Shown piece after piece: positions 18,530 to 27,625 of a stretch of DNA of 64,000 bases. Within the stretch, counting starts at the first letter, position 1, and each line of letters begins with the position of its first letter. The translations under genes and the position numbers were made by a program. Source of the stretch: Alphaproteobacteria bacterium 46_93_T64 (GTDB lineage Bacteria > Pseudomonadota > Alphaproteobacteria > Sneathiellales > Sneathiellaceae); assembly GCA_002163135.1 (NCBI GenBank), contig MAAN01000011.1, positions 310,001 through 374,000 of the forward strand. Reading direction: 5' to 3'. The notes beneath the pieces were generated by a model. That model made no database searches, was not told the DNA's origin, and worked only from the letters and a program-made list of their open reading frames with translations.

Positions 18530-19201
18530 TCAGTCAAATTCGCGGATGGCTCGTGTCAAAAGATCGAAAAATTCAATTTCTTTTCCGAGTGTTTTAACCT
18601 CGAGCGCTACATATCTTGAAACGAATTCATCCTGTGCTATTTCACCATCTGCTACCGCCATCATTGCTTCATAGGAAGTTGTCATCACGATATCCGGATT
18701 TTCGGGCACGCCTGCTCGAATTTGAGCGTCACAATTGCGGGCCGTCAATCGATATGCTTCCCCGTCGATCAGCAGCGTCGCCGTAAAATTATGATCAGAG
18801 CCAACGGCTTTTTTGCATGCTGTTCCAAGTGACACTGCAATGGTTCTGAGATTGCCGGGTTTTTGAATTTTTAACGGGTGGGGCATCTGCCCTCCAAACC
18901 GCGCAAGCTCAAACAACAATTGATCTGTTTTTTTGCCTTGTTCCGTCAGTGCATACAAGGACACACCGTAATCAGACTGGTTTTTCTGAACCAGACCGCT
19001 TACCTCAAGGGTCTGCAACCGATCCGACAACAAGTTGGATGCAATCCCTTTGAGGCCGGTTTGCAGGTCTTTGAAACGCGCCGGGCCTGCGTGGAGATCG
19101 CGCAGGATCAGCAGTGTCCAGCGATCACCAACGTGATCCAGTGCTCGCGAAATAGGGCAAAGCAAATTGTAGCTACGTAGATTGATACTGTATCCCTTCA
19201 A
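18530..19201 (-). CDS. HxlR-family transcriptional regulator with SCP2-like C-terminal domain
   Basis: Cytoplasmic DNA-binding protein, about 224 residues from a TTG at 19201 (LKGYSINLRSYNLLCPISRALD). The longer frame to 19327 would run through the promoter region and is rejected. The winged helix is typical of HxlR: CPISRALDHVGDRWTLLILRDL, then RFKDLQTGLKGIASNLLSDRL and LEVSGLVQK. Residues beyond about 120 resemble an SCP2/sterol-carrier-like domain, seen in some HxlR regulators as a ligand pocket. It is divergent from a DUF1330 gene, and a 17-base palindrome in the shared promoter is its likely operator. HxlR proteins commonly sense aldehydes, quinones or oxidants. Confidence 0.82.
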   Translation of the reverse strand: MKGYSINLRSYNLLCPISRALDHVGDRWTLLILRDLHAGPARFKDLQTGLKGIASNLLSDRLQTLEVSGLVQKNQSDYGVSLYALTEQGKKTDQLLFELARFGGQMPHPLKIQKPGNLRTIAVSLGTACKKAVGSDHNFTATLLIDGEAYRLTARNCDAQIRAGVPENPDIVMTTSYEAMMAVADGEIAQDEFVSRYVALEVKTLGKEIEFFDLLTRAIREFD

Positions 19202-19209
19202 AATAATAC

Positions 19210-19247
19210 ACTTTATATTATAAAGTTGACAAATTAAAATATAAAGT
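19210..19247. promoter_or_regulatory. Probable HxlR operator with three half-sites
   Basis: ACTTTATATTATAAAGT (19210-19226) is a palindrome with 8-base arms and one central base. A third half-site TATAAAGT recurs at 19240-19247, exactly 21 bases after the copy at 19219-19226, so all lie on one face of the helix. The position between the HxlR gene and its divergent neighbour fits autoregulation and control of that neighbour. Confidence 0.7.
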
Positions 19248-19253
19248 AATAAT
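19226..19253 (+). promoter_or_regulatory. Promoter of the DUF1330 gene
   Basis: TTGACA (19226-19231) and AATAAT (19248-19253) are spaced by 16 bases. The element overlaps two of the operator half-sites, so bound HxlR protein would block it. Confidence 0.5.
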
Positions 19254-19357
19254 TCACTCTTGCGATTGGCCGCTGGAACGGCAAAGCGCAGTTTCTTGTT
19301 AATCTTTAATCTTGTTGCGACTGACATCGCAAATTTTATCCTGGAAAGGACTATCGA

Positions 19358-19663
19358 ATGCCAGCTTATATGATTTCACAAGTGACCATGACCGACAAAG
19401 AGAAATTTCAGAGTTACCTTACAAATACACGAACTGTGGGGGCAAGATACGGCGCAAGACCAATTGCGGTTGGTGCTCAACCTAAAATGCTAAACGGAGA
19501 GAGCGACGGTCATCAGATGGTCTTTGTCATTGAGTTCGAAACCATGGACAAACTTCAGTCTTGGCATAGCTCCGACGAATATCAAGCGTTGGTGTCTTTG
19601 CGAGACGAAGGATCAGAGCAACGCATGGTGGCTTATGAAGAATGGGCCCTGCCTTCGGCATAA
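19358..19663 (+). CDS. DUF1330 family protein
   Basis: A small cytosolic protein of 101 residues with the ferredoxin-like fold of the DUF1330/dimeric alpha-beta-barrel group. Typical motifs are AYMISQVTMTDKEKFQSY, ARYGARPIAVG and VFVIEFETMDKLQSWHSSDEY, ending in a C-terminal strand. GGAAAGGA lies upstream of the ATG. Its role is not known; relatives are often induced with enzymes of stress or aromatic metabolism. It is divergent from an HxlR regulator that probably represses it. It has no evident partner enzyme immediately downstream. Confidence 0.8.
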   Translation: MPAYMISQVTMTDKEKFQSYLTNTRTVGARYGARPIAVGAQPKMLNGESDGHQMVFVIEFETMDKLQSWHSSDEYQALVSLRDEGSEQRMVAYEEWALPSA

Positions 19664-20136
19664 TGGTCCGAGGCAGGTAGCCGCAGACATTGCGCGATGA
19701 ATTCCATTTCCTGATAGGACAACTGGAATCCTGTTCGGCATATCCACAAACCTTCAATCCTTGTAACCTTTCGGTAGTCCGGTCTTACAGTGTAACGGCC
19801 GAGTTGGGTGACATCGAATGCTTTCGAAGCCATCGCGGTAAAGTTGAGTTTGATGAAATTGGTAGAGTAATGAAAGTTAACTACATTATAGGAGTACATG
19901 AATTGGATCTTTGGCAGTTATACCTTTACTGATTTTGAATTTTCGTTGCAACAATCAACCCGCCACTTTCCGCTTTTTGGTCTCGACCTAGTTTAGCTAG
20001 TTGCCGCATCTAAGATTCCAAGATACTAGATGTCTCATGCGGGATAGAATGTGCAGCCGTGCCATCTCTATTGTTTTGCTATGTTTCCAATGCCGGTCAC
20101 TACTCCGGCGGAAGATCGAAATGACTTGGAGAGAAG
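19664..20136. other. Intergenic region, no gene seen
   Basis: About 470 bases. Open frames on both strands lack start signals and family features. The last 100 bases are presumably the promoter of the FAD oxidoreductase, whose ATG has GGAGAGAAG upstream. Confidence 0.4.
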
Positions 20137-21441
20137 ATGAAAGAGACGAAACATCAAACAGCTGATGTCTTGGTTATTGGAGGCGGAACAGCAGGGTTTG
20201 GTGCCGCTGTGGCCGCGGGTCGGCAGGGGCTTGATGTTTATCTTTTAGAGGCAGGTAATAAAGTCGGCGGTGTGATGGCTTTTTGCCCGGGGATGCCGTG
20301 GGGAGCCGCCTACCCATGCGATACACCCATTGGCGGATTGATGGCGGAGCTGGCAGAACGTCTATTTGTAATGGATCCGCCGGCGGCAGAGAAGCGACTT
20401 TGCACACTGGAGAATTTCGGATCAGAAATTCAGTATGATCATGATATTGCCACGCTAACTATGTTCGAAATGCTCGAAGAAGCTGGCGTGAGAGTTCATC
20501 TCAATTCGACAGCTATAGCGCCGATAATGGATGGCGATCGGATTTCGGCGGTTGAGTATTTTGACCGCACAGGCTCCCATATAATCTCACCTAAAATGGT
20601 TATAGATTGTTCAGGCGATGGCGATATTTCAGCCAAATCCGGAGTGCCTTTTACGTTGGGAGACGATGAAGGTAACATGATGGGGGTTACGCTTACGTTT
20701 ATGATGATGAACGCGGACTGGGATCGCGTATTTTCCGAAGGCGATCCTTATTTTAAGCACTATGCTGCTAAAGGTATTGCAGAAAATCGCCTGCATGAAG
20801 ATTTAGCACAACTCTATCTTATGAAAGGATTTCATAAAGACAGTGTTTTTTGCAATTCAGTCGTTATTCGAAATGTTGATGGTACTGATCCGATTGCGGT
20901 GAATAAGGCTACTCAAGAAGGCCGGCGCCGTTGCCTTCAATTATCGCAATTCCTGCGTTCGGATATTCCAGGGTTTGAGGATGCTCGAATGACTTATTTG
21001 GGACCTACAGTTGGCGTGCGAGAGACACGTAAACTCGAAGGTCAACACCGTATCACGGGTGACGAGTTAGCCCTTGCAACCAAGTTCTTTGACGGGATTG
21101 TTTGTTGTGACAACCCTGTCGATAAAGTGATGGCTGGGTCCTCCGAAATGACCCATGATGCGATTGTCGAGAAAGGTGCATATTATACCATTCCGTTCAG
21201 GTCGCTTGTTCCAAAAAAGATCGAAAACTTGATGTTTGCAGGGCGAATTGTGTCCGCCGATCCGATTGCCTTTGCGTCCGTCCGGGGCATGCCTCAGTGC
21301 ATTATTATGGGGCAGGCAACAGGAACAGCAGCTGCCATCGCCATTCGGGATGGATCGACAGTTCAGAATTTGGACTCAAATGAAATTATTACATCGCTAC
21401 AAACTCAAGGCGTAAGAGGGCTGGGAACAGCGCTACTTTAA
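20137..21441 (+). CDS. FAD-dependent oxidoreductase (FAD_oxidored family)
   Basis: A flavoprotein of 434 residues without signal peptide. The N-terminal dinucleotide fold is VLVIGGGTAGFGAAVAAGRQG, followed by the acidic ribose-binding residue in YLLEAG. Further family motifs are KVGGVMAFCPGMPW, IDCSGDGDISAKSG and, near the C-terminus, PFRSLVPKKIENLMFAGR and GQATGTAAAIA. The substrate is unknown. A second member of the same family occurs at 46.0-47.4 kb. The gene stands alone and ends at a strong hairpin. Relatives are frequently called succinate dehydrogenase/fumarate reductase-like, which should not be taken as function. Confidence 0.8.
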   Translation: MKETKHQTADVLVIGGGTAGFGAAVAAGRQGLDVYLLEAGNKVGGVMAFCPGMPWGAAYPCDTPIGGLMAELAERLFVMDPPAAEKRLCTLENFGSEIQYDHDIATLTMFEMLEEAGVRVHLNSTAIAPIMDGDRISAVEYFDRTGSHIISPKMVIDCSGDGDISAKSGVPFTLGDDEGNMMGVTLTFMMMNADWDRVFSEGDPYFKHYAAKGIAENRLHEDLAQLYLMKGFHKDSVFCNSVVIRNVDGTDPIAVNKATQEGRRRCLQLSQFLRSDIPGFEDARMTYLGPTVGVRETRKLEGQHRITGDELALATKFFDGIVCCDNPVDKVMAGSSEMTHDAIVEKGAYYTIPFRSLVPKKIENLMFAGRIVSADPIAFASVRGMPQCIIMGQATGTAAAIAIRDGSTVQNLDSNEIITSLQTQGVRGLGTALL

Positions 21442-21473
21442 ACCTGAAATCATGAGAGCTTGAACGAAAATAG

Positions 21474-21513
21474 AGGCAACGCGGAAAAGCCGATAGCTTG
21501 TTCCGCGTTGCCT
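21474..21513. terminator. Long hairpin between convergent genes
   Basis: AGGCAACGCGGAA (21474-21486) and TTCCGCGTTGCCT (21501-21513) form a perfect 13-base-pair GC-rich stem with a 14-base loop. It sits between the FAD oxidoreductase and acuK, which converge, so it can terminate in both directions. No clear T-run flanks it. Confidence 0.7.
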
Positions 21514-21557
21514 ACGCTGTCATATTTCTCGAGAGTTATTAGTTGTTTGTCAAAGTA

Positions 21558-22397
21558 TTATCTGTTTCTAAAAACGGGTGCGCGCTTGTGTACAAATGCG
21601 TTCATACCTTCTTTTTGTCCTTCGGTGGCAAAGGCCGCCTGAAAGTACAGGCGCTCTTGCTTCAGTCCTTCTGACAATGGTGTTTCGAGTGCGGCGTTGA
21701 CCGAACGTTTAGCCATTTTAACAGCAGGCGCGTTGTAATTGGCGATCGTATGTGCAGCTTCCAACGTTATTTGCAAAAGTTCTTCTTTCGCGACAACACG
21801 GGCTACTAAACCTGCTTCCTTTGCTTCCTGAGCACTGATGTTACGGCCCGTGAGAACCAGATCCATCGCTAGAGCTTTACCAACAGAGCGGGTCAGTCGT
21901 TGGGAACCACCGATACCGGGCAGAATGCCAAGTTTGATTTCCGGTTGACCGAATTGTGCATCGTCAGCGGCGATGATGAAGTCACAAAGCAAGGCCAGTT
22001 CACATCCGCCGCCCAAAGCAAAGCCACTGACAGCCGCGATGATTGGTTTGGATATAGTCTTAACTGAATCCCAAGGAGATAGAAAATCGTCCATATAGAA
22101 ATCGGTAAATGACTTTTCCGCCATTTCTTCAATATCAGCGCCAGCGGCAAAAGCGCGCGTACTGCCAGTGATTACAATCGCACCAATATCAGGATCGGCA
22201 TCAAATTCCTTCAATGTCGCCAAAGTTTCCTCAGCCAATTGCCGGTTAAGAGCATTCAATTGCTTAGGCCGGTTCAAAGTGATCATGCCGACACGTTCGC
22301 GGCGTTCAACAAGGATCATTTCGGGACTAGATGACTTCGTGGCTGATGCTGTTACCGACATATTTGTTTTTTCAACCTTTTTAGCTATTTTGTTCAT
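21558..22397 (-). CDS. acuK: Enoyl-CoA hydratase, probable acryloyl-CoA hydratase AcuK
   Basis: Crotonase-fold enzyme of 279 residues, cytoplasmic. The oxyanion-hole motif is FAAGADIEEM, and the two active-site glutamates are expected in ALGGGCELALLCD and GQPEIKLGILPG. As last gene of the dddC-dddA-acuN-acuK operon its predicted reaction is hydration of acryloyl-CoA to 3-hydroxypropionyl-CoA. The ATG overlaps the acuN stop by four bases (ATGA). The N-terminus has about 20 extra polar residues before the conserved start of the fold; an ATG inside (NMSVTAS) may be the real start. A general enoyl-CoA hydratase role is the alternative. Confidence 0.82.
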   Translation of the reverse strand: MNKIAKKVEKTNMSVTASATKSSSPEMILVERRERVGMITLNRPKQLNALNRQLAEETLATLKEFDADPDIGAIVITGSTRAFAAGADIEEMAEKSFTDFYMDDFLSPWDSVKTISKPIIAAVSGFALGGGCELALLCDFIIAADDAQFGQPEIKLGILPGIGGSQRLTRSVGKALAMDLVLTGRNISAQEAKEAGLVARVVAKEELLQITLEAAHTIANYNAPAVKMAKRSVNAALETPLSEGLKQERLYFQAAFATEGQKEGMNAFVHKRAPVFRNR

Positions 22398-23674
22398 GCT
22401 TTTTTCCTATCACGCGATGCTGGAACTGCTTGCGTGACTTCATCTTCAGTTTCTGTTTCTATGTCTCTACTCACTGGCAGATCGTAAGATCCGCGGCTTG
22501 CCATAATTTCCGCCAATAAGGCTTCACGATGTTGGCCAAGGCCAGGGGCAGCCATCGGAACATTGACGTCAATTTCTTCATGACCTGTAAGTTTGATTGG
22601 GTTTCCGGCAGTTTTGAACGACTTACCGTTTTGTCCTTGAACTTGAACTATCATGTCACGGGCTAGAAGTTGTGGATGATCAAGCAGTTTGTCGATTGTG
22701 TTGATCGGTGCGCACGGCACACCTGCATCATTTAGAGCCTCAACCCAGTGCTCAACGGGATGCTGAGACAGGATTTTTTCAATCTCAATGACCATTTCAG
22801 GGCGGTTTTGACACCTCAGATCGTTGGACATGAACCGCGGATCTAGTGCCAAACCTGGCGCGCCAAGTGCATCCGCCATGAGCATGAACAATGTATCATT
22901 TCCGGCTGCAATGACGATCTTGTCATCTTTGGCGAGGAAACTCTCAAATGGGGCAAGCGATGGGTGTGAATCACCTGTCCGACCCGGAACAATGCCTTCG
23001 ACGTCATATCGGGCTATAGCCGTTTCCATCAAAGCCGCCTGACAATCGAGCATTCCGATATCAACCCTGGTACCTTGAGCATCCTTTGTCCGGCTGTAAA
23101 GGGACGAAATAATTCCCACCGCGGCAAAAAGGGCGGCGCCCAAATCGCCAAAACTGGTGCCGACACGTGCCGGTTCGCCATCTGGCCAACCGGTCAGGCT
23201 CATGATCCCGCCCATGGCCTGAACGACCATATCGTAGCCCGGTAAATCGCCGTAAGGACCTGAATGGCCAAAACCCGAAATGGACGCGTAGATGAGATGT
23301 GGGTGGGTTTTCGCCAGTCTATCTGCACCATAACCCAATCGGTCCATCACGCCTGGACGGAAATTTTCAACCAACACATCGGATGTATCCAGCAGTCGTT
23401 CCAACAATTCACGATCACGCGGTGATTTGATGTCTAGGACGATGCTTTCTTTGCGCCTATTAAAGCAGGTGAAATAGGCGGATTCATCTTCAACGAACGG
23501 GCCAAATGCACGGGTATCATCCCCGGTTCCGATCTTTTCGATTTTGATTACTCTCGCGCCGAGATCGGCTAGAACCATCGTGCAGTATGGACCTGCCAAA
23601 ACACGTGAGAAATCGAGCACAGTAACACCGTTCAACGGTCCTTTTTTTAGTGGTATATCGTTAGAACCTGCCAT
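22394..23674 (-). CDS. acuN: Class III CoA-transferase, probable AcuN
   Basis: CaiB/BaiF-family CoA-transferase of 426 residues. Conserved features are GVTVLDFSRVLAGPYCTMVLADLGA, the family motif KIEKIGTGDDTR, NFRPGVMDRLGYG and GYDMVVQAMGG; the catalytic aspartate of the family is expected at GMLDCQAALME. It is a single-domain enzyme, unlike the double-domain DMSP lyase DddD. In Halomonas the AcuN-AcuK pair handles acrylate and 3-hydroxypropionate as CoA esters, and the same gene order here supports that role. It overlaps dddA by one base (TAATG) and acuK by four, so the four genes are one transcript. Confidence 0.82.
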   Translation of the reverse strand: MAGSNDIPLKKGPLNGVTVLDFSRVLAGPYCTMVLADLGARVIKIEKIGTGDDTRAFGPFVEDESAYFTCFNRRKESIVLDIKSPRDRELLERLLDTSDVLVENFRPGVMDRLGYGADRLAKTHPHLIYASISGFGHSGPYGDLPGYDMVVQAMGGIMSLTGWPDGEPARVGTSFGDLGAALFAAVGIISSLYSRTKDAQGTRVDIGMLDCQAALMETAIARYDVEGIVPGRTGDSHPSLAPFESFLAKDDKIVIAAGNDTLFMLMADALGAPGLALDPRFMSNDLRCQNRPEMVIEIEKILSQHPVEHWVEALNDAGVPCAPINTIDKLLDHPQLLARDMIVQVQGQNGKSFKTAGNPIKLTGHEEIDVNVPMAAPGLGQHREALLAEIMASRGSYDLPVSRDIETETEDEVTQAVPASRDRKKA

Positions 23675-25344
23675 TATTTTCTCCCTGCTGCGTCCGCTGC
23701 AATCCAGCGGGCAGCCTTTTCTGCAATCATCAATGTTGGACTGTTTGTGTTGCCACTTGTAATCGTCGGCATGACGCCTGCGTCAACAATGCGAAGCCCT
23801 TTTATGCCGCGGACACGCAACTTGCTATCCACGACCGCGTTCGGATCATCTGCACGGCCCATTTTTGTCGTGCCAACCGGATGGAATATTGTTGATCCAA
23901 TGTCCCCGGCTGCTTTTGCCAAATCCGCATCAGTTTTATATTGCGGTCCTGGCTTGATCTCTTTCGGATTATAGGGTGCCAAAGCGGGCTGTTCGGCGAT
24001 ATTTCGGACAACACGTAGGCTGTCGGCGGCCACTTTCCGATCATCTTCTGTGTCCAGATAATTCGGTGCAATCGCAGGGGCATCTTCAGCGCGGGGTGAT
24101 TTTAACAATACAGTCCCTCGGCTCGTCGGGTTCAGATTGCAAACACTTGCTGTAATTGCCGGAAAATCGTGCAACGGCTGTCCGAAAGCTTCTAGGCTGA
24201 GAGGCTGAACGTGGAACTGGATATTCGAATGTTCGCGGGAGGGATCACTTTTGGTGAATAGTCCCAACTGCGAAGGTGCCATACTCATGGGACCCGAGCG
24301 TTTCAGCGCATATTCCAGTGCGAACGATGCCTTACCCCAAAGTGTGGATGCCAAACCGTTCAAGGTCTTGACGTTTTCAACCTTATAGACAGTCCTGATT
24401 TGCAGATGATCCTGCAGATTTTGACCAACGCCGGGCAACTCGTGCTGCACCTCAATGTCATGCTTTGACAAATGACTGCCAGAGCCAATACCAGACAATT
24501 GCAAAATGTGCGGGCTGCCGATGGCACCTGCACACAGGATGACCTCCTCTTTGCTTCGTACGGTGGCTTCCCAGCCATTGGCTCGCAGACTGACAGTCGT
24601 ACAACGTTTCTGACCGTCACTGTCTTGTTCAATACCCAATTTGGTGACCTGAGAATTAGTCCAAATTTCCAGATTTTTCCGCCATTTGATCGAACGAAGA
24701 AATGCTTTTGATGTGTTCCAGCGCCAACCGTTGCGTTGGTTCACATCAAAATATGCTGTCCCTGTATTGTCGCCACCGTTGAAATCGTCGGTCTTTGGAA
24801 TGCCGGACTCGTTTGCAGCTTGTGCATAAGCATCAAGAATTTCCCACTGCAGGCGTTGTTTTTCAACACGCCATTCTCCGCCTGCGGCATGTTTGCCATC
24901 AGGAGTTTCTACTTTTTCGCCATTTGAGCGGGTAACATCATCCAAGCGATAGCTGTCTTCATGTGCCTTGAAATCTTCAAGACTGGCATCCCACGACCAT
25001 TCATTTTCGCCAGTGAGATTGGCCCACTGATCATAATCTCGGGCCTGTCCACGCATATAGATCATACCATTGATCGAGGAACATCCGCCCAAAGTCTTGC
25101 CGCGTGGGTAGAGCAAGGAACGACCGTTCAGGCCTTTTTCACTCTCTGTTCTGAAGCGCCAATCTGTTCTTGGATTGTCGATGCAATAGAGATACCCCAC
25201 TGGTATGTGGATCCAGTGGTAATTGTCTTTACCACCTGCTTCCAACAGCAGCACTTTTTTGGTCGGGTCCGCACTTAGCCGATTGGCAAGGAGTGCTCCT
25301 GCGGTTCCCGCTCCAACAATTATGTAGTCAAATACTAATTCCAT
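23674..25344 (-). CDS. dddA: GMC flavoprotein alcohol dehydrogenase, probable 3-hydroxypropionate dehydrogenase DddA
   Basis: Choline-dehydrogenase-like GMC oxidoreductase of 556 residues. The FAD fold is YIIVGAGTAGALLANRLS, followed by LLLEAGG; the first GMC signature is around RGKTLGGCSSINGMIY; the C-terminal part has HPVGTTKMG with the catalytic His and ends in NTNSPTLMIAEKAARW. DddA proteins of this kind oxidise 3-hydroxypropionate to malonate semialdehyde. The neighbours dddC, acuN, acuK and acuR make this more likely than choline oxidation; no betaine-aldehyde dehydrogenase gene is next to it. The ATG overlaps the dddC stop by one base. Confidence 0.8.
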   Translation of the reverse strand: MELVFDYIIVGAGTAGALLANRLSADPTKKVLLLEAGGKDNYHWIHIPVGYLYCIDNPRTDWRFRTESEKGLNGRSLLYPRGKTLGGCSSINGMIYMRGQARDYDQWANLTGENEWSWDASLEDFKAHEDSYRLDDVTRSNGEKVETPDGKHAAGGEWRVEKQRLQWEILDAYAQAANESGIPKTDDFNGGDNTGTAYFDVNQRNGWRWNTSKAFLRSIKWRKNLEIWTNSQVTKLGIEQDSDGQKRCTTVSLRANGWEATVRSKEEVILCAGAIGSPHILQLSGIGSGSHLSKHDIEVQHELPGVGQNLQDHLQIRTVYKVENVKTLNGLASTLWGKASFALEYALKRSGPMSMAPSQLGLFTKSDPSREHSNIQFHVQPLSLEAFGQPLHDFPAITASVCNLNPTSRGTVLLKSPRAEDAPAIAPNYLDTEDDRKVAADSLRVVRNIAEQPALAPYNPKEIKPGPQYKTDADLAKAAGDIGSTIFHPVGTTKMGRADDPNAVVDSKLRVRGIKGLRIVDAGVMPTITSGNTNSPTLMIAEKAARWIAADAAGRK

Positions 25345-26876
25345 TATTTAGCTACCGGCATCGCGAATTCTGCACCATCTTCCATGTCTTCCGGCCAGCG
25401 CTGCATGATAGATTTCTGTTTGGTGTAAAAACGAACGCCTTCCTCACCATATGCATGCATATCGCCAAAGAGGCTCTTCTTCCAACCGCCGAAACCTTGC
25501 CAAGCCATAGGAACAGGGATCGGAACGTTAATACCGACCATGCCGACCTGGATTTTGCGATGGAAAGTGCGAGCAACACCGCCATTACGCGTATAACAGG
25601 AAACCCCATTGCCGAATTCATGGGCGTTGACCAGTTCGATGGCCTCTTCCAGCGTATCAACGCGAACACAAACCAACACGGGGCCAAAAATTTCTTCTCT
25701 GTAGATCTTCATTTCGGGTGTTACATTGTCAAATAGAGTAGCCCCAAGGAAGAAGCCGTTCTCATGGCCCTCGACTGAAAATTCGCGTCCGTCCACCAAC
25801 AGATCAGCGCCTTCTTCTGCGCCGGAATTAATATATGACAGGATACGCTGGCGTGCAGCCTCTGTTACGATTGGACCCATTTCGCTTGTCGGTACTATGC
25901 CCGACCCGATACATAAATTCTCGGCACGTTGTTTGAGCGCGGGCACAACTTTGTCTGCGGCATCGCCGACCAGAACAGCGACTGAAATAGCCATGCAACG
26001 TTCACCTGCTGAGCCATAGGCTGCACCGATCAGGCCGTCGATAGCTTTATCGATATCCGCGTCAGGCATTACGACCATGTGGTTTTTAGCACCGCCGAGT
26101 GCCTGAACGCGTTTGCCATTGGCTGCACCGCGCTGGTAAATAGCATTGGCAACCGGGGTCGAACCCACAAATGACAGCGCCATCACATCAGGATGGTCCA
26201 AAAGCGCATCCACTGATACCTTATCGCCCTGAATGACGTTGAAAACCCCGTCAGGGAAGCCAGCCTCTTTAATAAGATCAGCAATCATTAGTGAAGGAGT
26301 TGGGTCAGTGGGGCTGGGTTTTAAAATAAATGTATTGCCGCAGGCGATTGCTATTGGAAACATCCAAGATGGAACCATCACTGGAAAGTTGAAAGGTGTA
26401 ACACCTGCAACAACACCCAAAGGTTGCCGCATCGTCCAATTGTCCATTCCTGTGGAAACCTGATCGGAAAAATCGCCTTTGAGAAGCTGAGGAATACCGC
26501 AGGCGAATTCCACAATGTCGATCCCACGTTCCACCTCGCCAAGTGCGTCAGAGAGAACTTTTCCATGCTCAACAGTAATTGCAATTGCAAGTTCTTCTTT
26601 CCGGTCTTGCATCAGGCCCAGAAGACGGTTCATCAGGCGTGCGCGTTTTATTGGCGAAACTTCAGACCACGTAAGGAATGCAGCACTCGCAGCTTTCACG
26701 GCAGTATCCACATCCTCTACGGTTGAGAATGTAACACGGGCTGAGTTTTGTCCTGTGGCCGGATTAAAAATATCTTGGCCGCCAGAGCCAGAAGCATCAC
26801 TGCAAGAGCCGTTGATATAATTCTGCAGGTGGGTTAGGCCAGCGTCTGCAGAATTGCCAATTACTGTATCATTCAT
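25344..26876 (-). CDS. dddC: CoA-acylating (methyl)malonate-semialdehyde dehydrogenase, probable DddC
   Basis: Aldehyde dehydrogenase of the MmsA type, 510 residues. The catalytic cysteine is in [15 protein letters not shown], with [12 protein letters not shown] of the cofactor domain, [13 protein letters not shown], and the C-terminal [21 protein letters not shown] that is diagnostic for this subfamily. It converts malonate semialdehyde, CoA and NAD+ to acetyl-CoA and CO2, the last step of 3-hydroxypropionate breakdown. It is first in its operon, with GAGGAGA upstream of the ATG, and an AcuR-type operator lies about 50 bases further up. Valine or inositol breakdown via MmsA is the alternative, but no partner genes for those are present. 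Confidence 0.85.
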   Translation of the reverse strand: MNDTVIGNSADAGLTHLQNYINGSCSDASGSGGQDIFNPATGQNSARVTFSTVEDVDTAVKAASAAFLTWSEVSPIKRARLMNRLLGLMQDRKEELAIAITVEHGKVLSDALGEVERGIDIVEFACGIPQLLKGDFSDQVSTGMDNWTMRQPLGVVAGVTPFNFPVMVPSWMFPIAIACGNTFILKPSPTDPTPSLMIADLIKEAGFPDGVFNVIQGDKVSVDALLDHPDVMALSFVGSTPVANAIYQRGAANGKRVQALGGAKNHMVVMPDADIDKAIDGLIGAAYGSAGERCMAISVAVLVGDAADKVVPALKQRAENLCIGSGIVPTSEMGPIVTEAARQRILSYINSGAEEGADLLVDGREFSVEGHENGFFLGATLFDNVTPEMKIYREEIFGPVLVCVRVDTLEEAIELVNAHEFGNGVSCYTRNGGVARTFHRKIQVGMVGINVPIPVPMAWQGFGGWKKSLFGDMHAYGEEGVRFYTKQKSIMQRWPEDMEDGAEFAMPVAK

Positions 26877-26892
26877 TCGTTATCTCCTCAAA

Positions 26893-26908
26893 GAACCCGA
26901 TCGGGTTC
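26893..26908. promoter_or_regulatory. Perfect 16-base palindrome in the dddC leader
   Basis: GAACCCGATCGGGTTC is a perfect palindrome with no loop, lying 17 bases upstream of the dddC ATG. It may be a second operator, or a hairpin ending acuR transcription. It is too short for a classical terminator. Confidence 0.4.
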
Positions 26909-26920
26909 CGGTATCAATAT

Positions 26921-26948
26921 TATTTATTGACCAGTCGTCTAATAAATA
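26921..26948. promoter_or_regulatory. Probable AcuR operator 1 (dddC operon)
   Basis: The core TTGACCAGTCGTCTAA (26927-26942) is an imperfect palindrome embedded in mirrored AT tracts (TATTTATT and AATAAATA). The same core reads TAGACGACTGGTC on the minus strand. A related core is found in front of acuR. Its position about 50 bases upstream of dddC fits repression of the operon. Confidence 0.65.
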
Positions 26949-26970
26949 GCCAAAAAAAATCAAATTAGTT

Positions 26971-27618
26971 TTATATGGAAGATCTAGGCTTCAAACCGTC
27001 CAAAAAATCTTTAGAATATCGATCAATAGGTCCAGCACTACGGCTCAACTTTGCCCGAAGAATTGCGCCTTCCCAGCCGATCCAAAAAGCTTCAGCCTTA
27101 TTGGCGCAATCAATTTCACGGTCGATCTCTCCAGCTTCCTGCGCGGACCTTAAACAGGCCTCAGTTTTTGCCTGCCATTCGGAAAATACATCTATTAGAC
27201 GTTGCCGGTATGCGCCTGGTAGAACGGCCATCTCTTGACCGAGATTTCCAACCAAGCACCCTCTACGGAAATCGAAGCGCGCCATACCTTCACGGGCTTC
27301 CTGCATAAAGTCGGATATTCGCTCCAACGGTGTTCGGTGAGTATTGCCATAGCACTTATCCAACTTGAGAACGAAGTACTGGGCATAATGGTCAATAAGT
27401 TTCAGCCCAAACGCCTCTTTGCTGTCAAAATAAGCGTAGAAGGAGCCTTTCGGCACGCCAGACTTCTTGACAACTTCATCGATCTTAGTCGATGCAAATC
27501 CCTTTTCAGTCAACAAAGCAACACCGTCATTGACGAGCCTGTCGTAGATTTCAGCATATTCCGCTTGATCTTTGGCAGGCCTACCCCGTGACCGAGTTAT
27601 TTTGATGATTGTACTCAT
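26971..27618 (-). CDS. acuR: TetR-family regulator AcuR
   Basis: TetR regulator of 215 residues. The N-terminal helix-turn-helix is KGFASTKIDEVVKKSGVPKGSFYAYFDSKEAF at about residues 40-71, here named by its ends only in spirit of the family: KGF...EAF. The ligand domain carries RRGCLVGNLGQEM and AFWIGWEGAILRAKL, which I remember as near-invariant in AcuR of Rhodobacter, the repressor released by acrylate. It is the first gene on the minus strand here and 94 bases upstream of dddC. Two similar palindromes, before dddC and before acuR itself, suggest that it controls both. Confidence 0.85.
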   Translation of the reverse strand: MSTIIKITRSRGRPAKDQAEYAEIYDRLVNDGVALLTEKGFASTKIDEVVKKSGVPKGSFYAYFDSKEAFGLKLIDHYAQYFVLKLDKCYGNTHRTPLERISDFMQEAREGMARFDFRRGCLVGNLGQEMAVLPGAYRQRLIDVFSEWQAKTEACLRSAQEAGEIDREIDCANKAEAFWIGWEGAILRAKLSRSAGPIDRYSKDFLDGLKPRSSI

Positions 27619-27625
27619 GACTTTT

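Noticed and set aside
22394-23674. DddD, the CoA-transferase-type DMSP lyase
   Set aside because: DddD has two transferase domains and about 830 residues; this protein has one domain and 426 residues, as AcuN does.
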